From Protonemura montana (taxonomy: Eukaryota; Arthropoda; Insecta; Plecoptera; Nemouridae): 64,000 nucleotides of DNA. The translations under genes and the position numbers were made by a program. Below, piece after piece: positions 10,701 to 19,682 of the stretch. The first letter of the stretch is position 1, and the number at the start of each line of letters is the position of its first letter. The notes below the pieces were generated by a model that worked only from the letters and a program-made list of their open reading frames with translations, was not told the DNA's origin and searched no databases. The stretch lies in assembly GCA_947568835.1 (NCBI GenBank), contig OX387610.1:7093501-7157500 (forward strand), in the 5' to 3' direction.

Positions 10701-11919
10701 TATCAACCTCTCGACAGCATGGATTTGTGGAGGAATCCTGTTGTTCGCGTTGTACTGTCCTTCGGAAGGGACGTTAAGCCGGTGGTCCCCTTGGTCTTCG
10801 ACAGGAGTAGGCTACGTGCCGGCACCGAGTTTCCCCTCCTCCCTTCTAGGCTAGGTTAGGTTCATCATCATCATCCACTCATTCACCGACGCCATCAGAC
10901 CAGTGCTGCATGGCACGTTGTCAAAACAGTGTGTCGTTAAACACCGCAAATAATAATAATAACATAGATGTGTTGCCTAATCTGCGGCCTTTCTTTTCAC
11001 GCAGGTTTCCACTCTGCCTTGGTTTGGATGGAAAGCTGTCCGCGGTGGGACGTAATCCGATCTCCTACAAGCGACATCGAGACGTCTCTACAGCAGCGTC
11101 GATAGATGTAAGTCGGCATGCGAGCCTTCCAATACAAGTCCGTAATCTCTCGCCCTAGAATTGGCTTTTCAAAGACGTATCGCGTCAAAAACTGGATACA
11201 TTTTGTCTCCGTCTAAGAGATATAATCCACAGGTTCATGACCAACGAACAAAGCTAATGATAGTTTTTAGACTCATGTCTACTTAATGTAAACTTAGCAA
11301 TAGTTATATCAAAAACTATTTCAACTGGGTTTTGAATGCTAAGTGAAGAACAACTGAATTTCCCGACGTTTCGTAACTTGTACCTGTTACTTTATCAAGG
11401 GTTAAAGCAGTCCTGACAATACAAAATACATTAGTTTTTGAGTTATTGACCCTGATTATTTTCTTTGAATGCATTTAGGAAGCTTGAACTAGGAAATTGT
11501 TATAATTTTGTGTGGTTTTTTTGTTATTGGAAAATTGTCAGGACTGCTCTAACCCTTGATAAAGTAACAGGTACAAGTTACGAAACGTTTTATACTTTAC
11601 TAAGCTTTCAAAACCCATTTAAAATAGTTTTTCTACATAGCTAATGTTTTCCCAAGTTTGAAAACTGGTTTTGCGCAATTTTTCCCGAGTAAACGTCGCT
11701 GTCCGGAGCATGTTTTACTGAGTGCAAGAGTCGTCATGTACCTGGCAACGAGTCTAATATGACTTTATTCTGTTGTCTTCAGGTGAACTCCACGAGCCGC
11801 TGCTGGAATCGGCTTCCTCCGACGAGACCTTGCTTCAAGCCCTGGAAATTGTAGCGAGGACGCGCTGTGAGAGTTTTATCGGGGCTCTGAGGAAACATGG
11901 GGCAACTTTTGTTTGTTAG
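4791..11919 (+). CDS. unrecognised multi-exon gene
   Basis: I do not recognise the product. Candidate coding exons are 4791-4810 (ATG, MSLKLF, donor GTAAGT), 5208-5297 (donor GTGAGT), 10172-10291 (donor GTACGC), 11005-11107 (strong pyrimidine tract, donor GTAAGT) and 11783-11919 ending in TAG. Exons 1 to 4 join in one open frame with matching phases (2, 2, 2, 0). The third exon holds a basophilic kinase-like RRLSF site followed by the acidic run EESDGEDLEE. The join to the last exon is unsolved. Its protein-like frame (LLESASSDETLLQALEIV, ending ATFVC) needs a phase-1 donor, which a weak GT after 11141 would give. GTG at 11783 in phase 0 stops early. The introns hold a tRNA-like SINE, an hAT MITE, a 5S-SINE and minisatellites. 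What I see is phase-consistent exons; that it is a functional gene is inference. Confidence 0.45.
5462..5667 (-). mobile_element. tRNA-like SINE head, four tandem 52-bp units
   Basis: On the minus strand each unit reads GTCCAAGTAGCTCAATTGG followed by TTAGAGCAACACCCGCGACA. This matches the 5' half of a tRNA, including an A-box-like TAGCTCAATTGG. Unit starts at 5462, 5514, 5566 and 5618 give an exact 52-bp period with only a few substitutions. Each unit therefore restores the A-box region. A single-copy version with its 3' tail is at 6550-6655. Confidence 0.8.
6550..6655 (+). mobile_element. short tRNA-derived SINE
   Basis: Starts GTCCAAGTAGCTCAATTGG (A-box-like). A degenerate B-box-like GAGATTCCAGTCC follows, then a tail containing TTTTTTAGAGGTTATTAGTG. 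The same tail ends the minus-strand copy at 54307-54396, which sets the element length at roughly 100 bp. It lacks clean tRNA folding at the acceptor stem, so I call it a SINE and not a functional tRNA. Confidence 0.65.
6796..6870 (+). mobile_element. partial tRNA-like SINE
   Basis: Contains CTAGCTCAGTTGG (A-box-like) and GGGTTCGAGACTTC (B-box-like) at tRNA-like spacing. It differs from the neighbouring family at many positions, so it is an older copy or a different subfamily. Confidence 0.45.
7020..8280. other. GC-rich intron block, no confirmed gene
   Basis: Markedly richer in G and C than its surroundings. It contains short tandem motifs based on GACTTCGACGCC (about 7035-7095) and repeated GCATGGCATG near 7340-7375. 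A (CA)n tract lies at about 8200-8225. Several open frames cross it, but none chains with the exons of the flanking gene. A minus-strand frame at 7975-8268 has a VILGVDAI motif mildly reminiscent of the end of a retropepsin domain. Confidence 0.4.
8290..8575. repeat. about 12-bp minisatellite
   Basis: Some two dozen degenerate units built on ACTGCGTTTATA, with variants ending in TTTTT and GATGCGTTT. Variants alternate irregularly, suggesting slippage and conversion. It lies in an intron of the unrecognised gene. Confidence 0.85.
8697..8795. repeat. 12-bp minisatellite
   Basis: About eight units of TGTTTGTGTCAA, some with TTAA in place of TCAA. The 12-bp period keeps every frame open, which produces misleading frames on both strands (for example a repeating VCVN peptide). 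It is not a gene. Confidence 0.85.
9025..9104. repeat. 40-bp direct duplication
   Basis: Two perfect adjacent copies of a 40-bp unit beginning CTACCAACACGACTGG at 9025 and 9065, with a partial third start (CTACCAAC) at 9105. It lies inside a GT/AG-bounded block (about 8911-9207) that has stops in the frame needed to join its neighbours. Confidence 0.85.
9552..10044. mobile_element. hAT-like MITE with 8-bp target duplication
   Basis: The 493-bp element begins CAGTGGTGTAGTC and ends with its reverse complement. It is flanked on both sides by the perfect 8-bp direct repeat CAACTTAC (9544-9551 and 10045-10052). Subterminal GGGTATACG motifs occur near both ends. No transposase frame is present. 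CAGTGG-type termini with 8-bp target duplications are the hallmark of the hAT superfamily. Confidence 0.9.
10533..10960 (+). mobile_element. 5S rRNA-derived SINE, full length
   Basis: The head (GAACGGTTTG, then AAACACCGGTTCTCG, AGATCACC, AAGTTAAGCAACACT and TATTGGATGGGTGACCATC) follows arthropod 5S rRNA from the loop before the A-box through the C-box. The body includes CTCGCCTTACTTATCAACCT and GGATTTGTGGAGGAATCCTG. The 3' end carries CATCATCATCATCC, then GTCAAAACAGTGTGTCGTTA just before an AAT-rich tail. The open frame in the body is part of the repeat, not a gene. It lies in an intron. Confidence 0.9.
11297..11655. mobile_element. MITE family E, long inverted ends
   Basis: Roughly 110-bp imperfect inverted termini: CAACTGGGTTTTGAATGCTA on the left, then ACGTTTCGTAACTTGTACCT, matched in reverse on the right at about 11530-11640. 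No coding content. A shorter relative with the same termini is at 39319-39505 in a SMAP intron. Confidence 0.75.
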
Positions 11920-12880
11920 TTAATATCTTTCATTGCTTGCTTTGCGGGGCTTAACGTCACGTCAGTTCAGAGGCTGTTCAAGTCTCGAGTTCGGGAATTA
12001 TTCATAATTATTGATTAATTTGTGTGACATGAGAGAAGTTGAGAAAAATTTGGGGACAAGGCCATTGTTGTTAGACTTCCTGTCCAAGTTTTGGATTGTT
12101 GTAGGTTCTTGCTAGAGGTGTATCGTTCTTCACGGTTAGATTGGTTCGGTACCGAACCGTAGTAGGTTTGTTAGGTTTGTTAGGTTTGTTAGGTTTTGGT
12201 GTCGAATGGTTGTTTCTTTGTCGCTTTGTCCATCGTTGAGGGTCGCTGGAATTAGGTTAATTTGATCTTCTAGTTTTCATGTCCATTTTTTTTTGTCTTC
12301 TCTCATGTTGCGTTTTTCTCTTAGCTCGCCTTACGCCTAGAACATTTTGTAATATTGTGGTAAATAGAGCCAACATAAAATCATAGCAGATAGAGTCATA
12401 AGGGAGAGTAGGGTTTCCTCAGATGCTTTGAGATTCATGTGACCAAATTTACAAGCCATAGGACTTTATCGCTCGCCTGCATAATGTTCCTGTTTGCACC
12501 CGTGAGGCCCGCCTCGGACGTTCGTTTTTCATGGTTTTCGCGCGTCTTAAGTCAAGCTAATGCTGGGCGATTGATTATAATCTCCACAAAATACAGATTA
12601 TGATCGGCCATGACCACTGACCTCACGGAACAAACGCTTCTAAATATCAAATGAATCACTCTCATAGTTAGCAAGATTTACGTAAACACAAACACGTAAA
12701 TAGTAATTCAGATATTGTTAAAGCATTTGAATTGTATTTGATGGCGATATTATTGTCATTATATATGTTGTGTTGTGATATAAAAATTTACAACCCTATA
12801 GCCTTTTAATTGGGATCCCTGGATGAAAAGAAATTTCACGAGTTTGCGGTGCTTGTAAATCTGGAATTCCTGTAACTTCC
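11920..12880. other. intergenic, short simple repeats
   Basis: Holds a small tandem array of GTTAGGTTTG (about 12162-12196) preceded by the 16-bp palindrome GGTTCGGTACCGAACC at 12143. No gene is seen. Confidence 0.5.
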
Positions 12881-13310
12881 ACTTCCAAATTTTCCTTCCG
12901 CCTAAAGGTACCTCAGTATATTCTTATTATTGTACACATTAAGTTACTCAAGGTAGCAAGAAGTCGTATGTGTGTTGGGAATTAGACGCCGTTTAACCCC
13001 TTCAGAAAATCCTGCCCAAATTTTCCTTCCGCCTAAAGGTACCTCTGTATGTTCTTTTAATTGTACAATATTTTTTAGTTGGACCGGGTTTTCGTCTGGT
13101 AGTTACAGCTGGTTTAGACATTCACGCTTCTCTGGTATGTTTATTATTTTAGTCGTAATTGTGTCCTTTTAATGCATTCTCAGTTTATAAGTAATTTTTG
13201 TGTGTTTTGATGTGATTTATTTTATTTTGAGTTTTTTTATAATGGGTTCAAAATTATCCACGACACGATTTCTTGCTATCTTGAGTAACTAAACCCGGCT
13301 TCAACTTCCA
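12880..13310 (-). repeat. repeat family B, inverted copy
   Basis: Reverse-complement match to 2840-3110, with AGACGCCGTTTAACCCCTTC and TAAAGGTACCTCTGTATGTT. The GCCTAAAGGTACCTC segment occurs twice (about 12900 and 13030), so this copy is partly duplicated. Confidence 0.75.
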
Positions 13311-13335
13311 AACGAAAACCTATTGATTGAATGAT

Positions 13336-14495
13336 TAATTATTGGGGTTTAACGACGCACTGTTATACAACTGGGCATGCGGCACTGGTCTAATGGTGAC
13401 GGTGAATGAGCGGATGATTATAAGGATGATGATTAATCTAACCTAGCCTAGAAGGGAGACGGGGAAACCAGGTGACTACACGTACCCTACTTCTGTTGAA
13501 AAGCTTGGACCACCGGCTTAACGTCCCTTCCGATGGACGGTACAACGCGAACAACAGGATTCCTCCACAAATCCATGCTGTTGAGAGGTTGATAAGCAAG
13601 GCGAGTGAAGTTGTTGTACTAACTTTCATCCCTCCAACCTCTCTCCCGAACAGAACTGGTCATGTGTATGATGGTCACCCATCCAATACCTGACTCAGCG
13701 CAGTGTTGCTTAACTTTCATCCCTCCAACCTCTCTCCCGAACAGAACTGGTCATGTGTATGATGGTCACCCATCCAATCCCTGACCCAGCGCAGTGTTGC
13801 CTAACTTTGATCCCTCCAACCTCTCTCCCGAACAGAACTGGTCATGTGTATGATTGTCACCCATCCAAAACCTGACCCAGCGCAGTGTTGCTTAACTTTC
13901 ATCCCTCCAACCTCTCTCCCGAACAGAACAGGTCATGTGTATGATGGTCACCCATCCAATACCTGACTCAGCGCAGTGTTGCTTAACTTTCATCCCTCCA
14001 ACCTCTCTCCCGAACAGAACTGGTTATGTGTATGATGGTCACCCATCCAATACCTGACCCAGCGCAGTGTTGCTTAACTTCCATCCCTCTAACCTCTCTC
14101 CCGAACAGAACAGGTCATGTGTATGATGGTCACCCATCCAATACCTGACTCAGCGCAGTGTTGCTTAACTTTCATCCCTCCAACCTCTCTCCCGAACAGA
14201 ACTGGTCATGTGTATGATGGTCACCCATCTAATACCTGACCCAGCGCAGTGTTGCTTAACTTCCATCCCTCCAACCTCTCTCCCGAACAGAACTGGTCAT
14301 GTGTATGATGGTCACCCAAACAATACCTGACCCAGCGTAGTGTTGCTTAACTTTCATCCCTCCAACCTCTCTCCCGAACAGAACTGGTCATGTGTGTGAT
14401 GGTCACCCATACAATACCTGACCCAGCGCAGTGTTGCTTAACTTCGGTGATTTAACGAGAACCGGTGTTTCCAACACGCCAAACAGGGAGTACCC
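13336..14495 (-). mobile_element. 5S-SINE with nine tandem promoter units
   Basis: On the minus strand the head near 14495 reads as in the other copies, and the element runs to its 3' end near 13340 (GGGGTTTAACGACGCACTGT on the + strand). The internal segment from 13621 to 14439 is exactly nine copies of a 91-bp unit (9 x 91 = 819). Starts are at 13621, 13712, 13803, 13894, 13985, 14076, 14167, 14258 and 14349. Each unit contains the 5S A-box-like GTTAAGCAACACTG, regenerated at each junction, and the C-box-like GGATGGGTGACC. Adjacent units differ by only a few substitutions and no length change. Confidence 0.9.
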
Positions 14496-14499
14496 CCCC

Positions 14500-14960
14500 T
14501 TCATTTTCTCGCTAATAAATGATAACAACAATGTTGTTAAAGTTAGCCTTTTTTTGTCCAAGGCTGGGCCAAAAATTTAGACCATCACGGATCGAAAGCT
14601 TATCACGTACTCTATCATCTGTGAAACTTTCGATGGAGTACCCCCCCTTCATTTTCTCGCAAATAAATGGAAACCAAATTTTTTTATTGTTATGTCTGTT
14701 TCGTTCAGTACATCACGTATTTTTGAAGGCTAGAGCTTATGAGTTTTGTAGGCTTTTTCTCATTTTTGTTCAGGGCTGGGCCAAAAATTTAGACCATCAC
14801 AGATCGAAAGCCCATCACGTACTCTATCATCTGTGAAAATTTCAAGGGAGTAGCCCCCCTTCATTTTCTCGCAAATAAATGATAACACAAATTTTTTTAT
14901 TGTTAGCCTGTCTCGTTCAGTACATCACGTATTTTTGAAGGCTAGCGCTTATGAGTTTTG
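14500..14960 (-). repeat. repeat family A, three inverted tandem copies
   Basis: Three reverse-complement copies of the 2470-2683 block, each with CTTCATTTTCTCGC, GCTGGGCCAAAAATTTAG and ACCATCAC-GATCGAAAGC. Two copies also share TACATCACGTATTTTTGAAG. It follows directly on the 5S-SINE. Confidence 0.75.
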
Positions 14961-15735
14961 TTGGCTGTTTTCTCGTTGCGCTATGTTGAGTTGGTGCCTT
15001 TGATGGCGTTTTAGATTTTGCGAGCTAAGTATCCACTAGTTGAGTAGGCAACCTTCATACACACGACCTCGGACGGCGGTAGAGATCGTAGAACCCTATC
15101 TATGGTCTTTGGTAGAGATCAAGTAGAGATCGTGGTCGTCGTTGTTGTTGCTGCTATGTCATCGTACGCTCTCTGATCGTACGTCAGTTTGTTTGAGCTT
15201 TGGTTTGAGCGCTTGTAAGCTGGCGTTTGTTCACCTTCAAAGTTTCGCAAGTAACTACACAACGCGATTCCTTTATTTATAATTAGTTTCGATGTTGCCT
15301 TGCCTCTTAGTTATCAAAGCCAGCAAAGAAGATCGGTGTGTCCGTTTGGAGCCTATCGTCGAATTATTTTCGGTCGTCTTTCAAGTAGTTGCAGCTAACC
15401 TGACTATCGTGCAGCTTACAAACAATTCGTTGGCATCGTAAGTACTAAGTACGTACAAAACACGCTGAAAAATCTTATCACAAACAATATATCCTAACCT
15501 AACTTTTCATGAGAACTGAAGCATCATTAAATGCTAGAAAAAAGAATAGTAATCTTGTAACTCTTATAATCAGGTATAATCAGAGATAAAAGATCTTTTA
15601 TCTCTGGTATAATCTATGGTAATCTCGTTATCTAAAACCAATAATTATAAGACTAAAGAGAATTGCAAGTATATGAATTAGATACTTGATATTAGAATTA
15701 GACATTTTTTGTAGTTTTGTGACCTCTGTATTGCA
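14961..15735. other. intergenic with a 26-bp palindrome
   Basis: A perfect 26-bp palindrome with arms CAGAGATAAAAGA lies at 15581-15606. Imperfect GGTATAATC sequence flanks it. I see no gene or other feature. Confidence 0.5.
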
Positions 15736-16630
15736 GTTGCCAAGTTATCCACAATTTGGATGCTGGCCCCGACTCTGCTGGTTGCCGCAGTCGACTCCGT
15801 ATGTCCCAAAGATCACGAGCCTCTCACCGAGACAATGCAGAGGCTGGCGAAGTGCTAGCCAATGACAAGGCAGGAAGTGGACCATGAATGCCAAGAGCTG
15901 TTCGGCTACGGCTTCAAAATGCTTGGTCGGGATTTCGTACTCCTGTCCAACCCCGACAAGGTTCTGTGCCGGGAGAAGGAAGTGCCGCCGTGGCTTGAGA
16001 AGGATGCCCTGGGACCGATCACCTGATTGGGGAGAAGGTTCAATCATGGAAGAAAGACTTAACAAGAGGCAGGTGCCAGGCTTCATGCAGATATATCTTC
16101 AATTTCACTAACCCTCAATAAGTGTTTGTTTGAGCTCTACCAGCCAAATGCCTGCTCTGATTTTAATGGCATTTTTTTAATAAATGTAAAACTAACCCAA
16201 TAATTAATCCCGTCTGACAGTTGGCGGCTAGCAGTTCCGTGGGCAGTACCTGGTCTTCGAGATGGTGAGATTCGCCAAAGCCTTCAGCATGCCGTTGCTG
16301 GCTATCCTGATTGCCGCTGGCTTCCTGTCCAGCCAGAGCCTGGTCAGCATCGCCGGCATTGCTGCCCGCCTGGCGCAAGGACACCGGACACAAGATCCTG
16401 CTGCAGATGGTGCTACTGCTATAATTCAATCTCGCCCTCGGCTTGACCAGCATCTTCGTTGGTGCGCTCCTTCACTTCTACCGGGCCTACAATTTCGTCG
16501 GCTGCTGCTGTTGGTGGTCAGCGCCAGGGCCACGCCAAACCTCTTGAAGGCTGCTTTCTTTGCATAGGGCGTGCCGATGCTTGCTGTCGTCTCCTCACTG
16601 TCAACCCCAAGAACATTCTCTGCAATGTAA
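15736..16630 (+). pseudogene. decayed membrane-protein-like coding region
   Basis: A GC-rich, protein-like stretch in AT-rich surroundings. From the acceptor TTGCAG (ends 15735-15736) the frame reads a hydrophobic leader-like STIWMLAPTLLVAAVDSVC. It then meets an in-frame TAG near 15856 and continues in the same frame (DHECQELFGYGFKMLGRDF) to a second stop near 16032. Past another acceptor at about 16220, a stop is followed by a hydrophobic run (FSMPLLAILIAAGFLSS). Then comes a frame change and a second hydrophobic run (FNLALGLTSIFVGALLHFY). Leader plus two membrane-like segments suggest a former secreted or membrane protein. I cannot name the family. It could instead be a multi-exon gene that I have misjoined. 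Confidence 0.35.
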
Positions 16631-16870
16631 CCTTAAAGTGGTTGAGAGCCCACCCGCAAACAAGAAAGGAAGAGTACGAAGAGAAGAAGAAAGCGCTTGT
16701 ATTGCAGATGGAGCAAGGCAGTCAAGTGTACAATATGCACTACCCACTGGCAAGGAATAAAGTGAACAAAGAGATGAAAACGTTTACATCCTTAACACTG
16801 GAGCAAGGCAGTCAAGTGCATAATCGCATAACCGAGAAGCAAGAAATCAAAGAGATGTGAGCATTTCCAT
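16631..16870. repeat. imperfect direct repeat, about 110-bp spacing
   Basis: GGAGCAAGGCAGTCAAGTG occurs at about 16711 and 16800, each followed by related A-rich sequence ending in AAAGAGATG. The covering open frame has no recognised domain. Confidence 0.4.
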
Positions 16871-19682
16871 TGCAGACTACAGAGCAAAGCGGTGAAGAGT
16901 AGAATACCACGATGTAATTGTGTAGTGGTGGGCAGGTTTAGTAGGCAATCATTTTCAGCGGTGGACATACATAATAAGGTTAAATGCAAGAGGTTGAATA
17001 ACAGCAGTTGTGGTGAAGGAGAGATTACTTTGTCACCGAGAGAGATTTAACTAAGTTATTTATATGTGTTTGTATAAGAGTGATGTGATTTAAGTAAGGA
17101 ATGTTAGAACTTAAGACAAATTATTTTGAGTTGAACTAAATCTTATTATCTCTTATTTTGGATCTCTGTAATTTTGTTACATACCCTCCTCCATTTCTTT
17201 TAGAGACATGCCCTATCATCCTAAGGAAACACGCGGCGGTTCACATGAACATAGTCATTAGAGTAGGTATTTCAGGTTAAAGGGGATAAAATAAACAATT
17301 TAGACAATTTTTTCTAAGTTCAATACATGTTTTTATTAAATAACGCAAGAGACTAAATAGTTAAATACACAGTAACTGTACACGAGTCACGACTTTCATT
17401 TGGACGCCCATGCACGAGCGGCCGGCGGAATCGGTCGGCACTCAAGATCCCAAACAAAAAAATGCCAAAAAACGTCTATGTAACTAAAAAATTTGATAAA
17501 AAAATAAGAGTATCAATAACTTTTTCATCTAAGCGAGAGTAGTTTAGTAAATCGTTGCAGACCATTTCGAGGAAAAAAAAACGCTTGTAAAAAAACGAGA
17601 GGAACCGGTGAACGAAATCGGGCAAAGATTTTGCGACATTGAGATCAGAAAAAAGGTGAAAATGAAATCGTTCGGCTTAAATAAAGACACGGCCTTCGGA
17701 AACATTTTCCACGGAACGCGGCGGTCGGCAAGGAACCCCGCCAGGTGCTGCTGACGAATCAAAAGAGTGGAATGAAAGGAAACGCTCGTTTTTTTTTACT
17801 TAAAAGACAACGTGAAACCCGTCGGTGGGTTCCCGCACCCGTAGCCCGCCTATTTTCGCCGCGGAGTCAACGTTGAAGGAGATAATGAATGTAAATGTAA
17901 CGCAATGAGCAATTCGGACTGCAAGCGCCAACGATCTCTAATCACCGACAAGGATGGCTTTAGTGCTGACCAGTAGTTGCCCAAAACTGCAAAAGTGGAG
18001 TGAAAAAGAAACACACTACTTGTTTTGCATCCCTCAAACGAGAAAAGCTATAATTTGAACATGGTTGGCACAATTTTTGTGTTAGGAACACAAAAAATGC
18101 AGCAACAATCAAATTCAATTGTTGTTACAACAGATGGGTAAATGGGCTGATTGCGCTTTAAGAAATTTCATTGCATGTGTCTTGGAGAAAGTCTCTTAGT
18201 TGGCAAGAAGACAAAACCAAGCAGCAATTGAAACTCCAGTACGTCCCATGGCACTCTGTTTTACAAGAAAAATGTGCTCGGTATTTTAGAAACGTAGCAA
18301 GAGACTCTACCTCTCTGTCATTAAAGTGACGTGGCAAGTGTGTCAGTAGCCGGTCACGTAACCATTTTTAAAGAGACACAAGTCATAGATGAGACCAAAT
18401 GTCCCATACGGCAAACGATTACAACACTTTGCCGCAAGACGCGACGAAAACTACATTTCTGTCCAGATCAAGAATGACAAAAAAGAATGTTCTCGTCTCT
18501 TTTCGCTGATAGAAAGGTTAATGAACAAACTGGCGAAATCAGGGATCCGTGTCGGTATACGTAGATGACTGGCGCAGGCAGGCCGTGGCTTCTACGAGGT
18601 TTGTCGAAATAAAAAAAGACTCCTGCGGCAGCACGTCGCGAAGTGGGCGCTGGCGGCGGAGAAGAAGGTGGTGTTGGAGTTACAACGGATATTGCCTGAA
18701 AGGAAAGAGATGTACAACGTTAGTCGATAAGTAGATCGTGCGACATCAGAGCCAAGGTAATCTCAGCTGATTGCTCCAGGGGATGATTTTTAGAAAATTT
18801 AGTACTCTGCCAGCAGAGGTGTTACCAGCCTTTTGGTAATAGAAAACTATTTCGATGATCATCCGTGACATTGAAAGAGATCCAAATGATTTTATCTTTC
18901 AGGGTTTTGCCAAAATCCTAATCTGTGTATCTGTGCTTTTACCCACATTCATTCACCTACACCTTTGACATCCTATCCCACCTATCTTTAGTTATCAAAG
19001 ATAAGGTATGGAGAGTAGTGAAATCAACATTTACTCCCAGCATCATTCCGGTTGTGGGCCCCCGTCACAACCTTGACGAAAGAACAATAGCACGTATCAC
19101 AATAACCAACTCTCATTGGCACTTATAAATTTACTACCAGGGCATGCCAGTTTAGGCTCCAGCTTTAAGTTCACCGGGAAAAACACTGCACAACTTGGCT
19201 TGAAATTCAAGTTATAATAAAAAAAAAAGGTTCTCAAAACAATTTGACTACCACAGCCAATGGATATTGTGGACTACATTTAACTTCGATTTTAAATGTA
19301 TTACCATCAAACAAGCACCTAGGGGTGAGTATAAAAGATTAGGAATCTTATTCTAAGCTCAGTCACAAAATTTGAATCTAGCTATATCAACTTGTAAAGA
19401 GAATGGAACTAGGTTAGATAGCATGTATTATAGCTTAGATGATTTCCAGTGATCCAAGTCGTAAACATTTTCGATATTAATTTGTAAAGTGTAACACTTG
19501 ACATATCGCTGTGATTAATGAATTTCTACAACATTCTAATTTACAGATGCACTTAACAGCTCGCTCACAGCCGAGCTGGTCTACAATAAAAAAACCTTTG
19601 AAAAAAAAGTGTCAACTCCAACGGGCACAGCTTGGAATATGAATTTCTATCACAGTTGTCTATGTGTATGTCTTGTGCACAC
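16871..19682. other. no coding gene; possible lolal 3' UTR
   Basis: No family-like frame on either strand. A minus-strand AATAAA (TTTATT at 17332-17337) lies downstream of the lolal stop. The 17340-18760 part is richer in G and C than the flanks, so a long 3' UTR of lolal is possible but unproven. Confidence 0.3.

Noticed and set aside
10666..10854. Protein-like frame starting MKVNTATSLALLINL, also seen at 13438-13629 and 29884-30183
   Set aside because: It is the body of the 5S-derived SINE read through by chance; it is broken in other copies.
12162..12196. Interstitial TTAGG telomere repeat
   Set aside because: The unit is GTTAGGTTTG with period 10, not an array of TTAGG.
17544..18734. 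Frames in the GC-richer stretch left of lolal
   Set aside because: No family resemblance; a 3' UTR is an equally good explanation.
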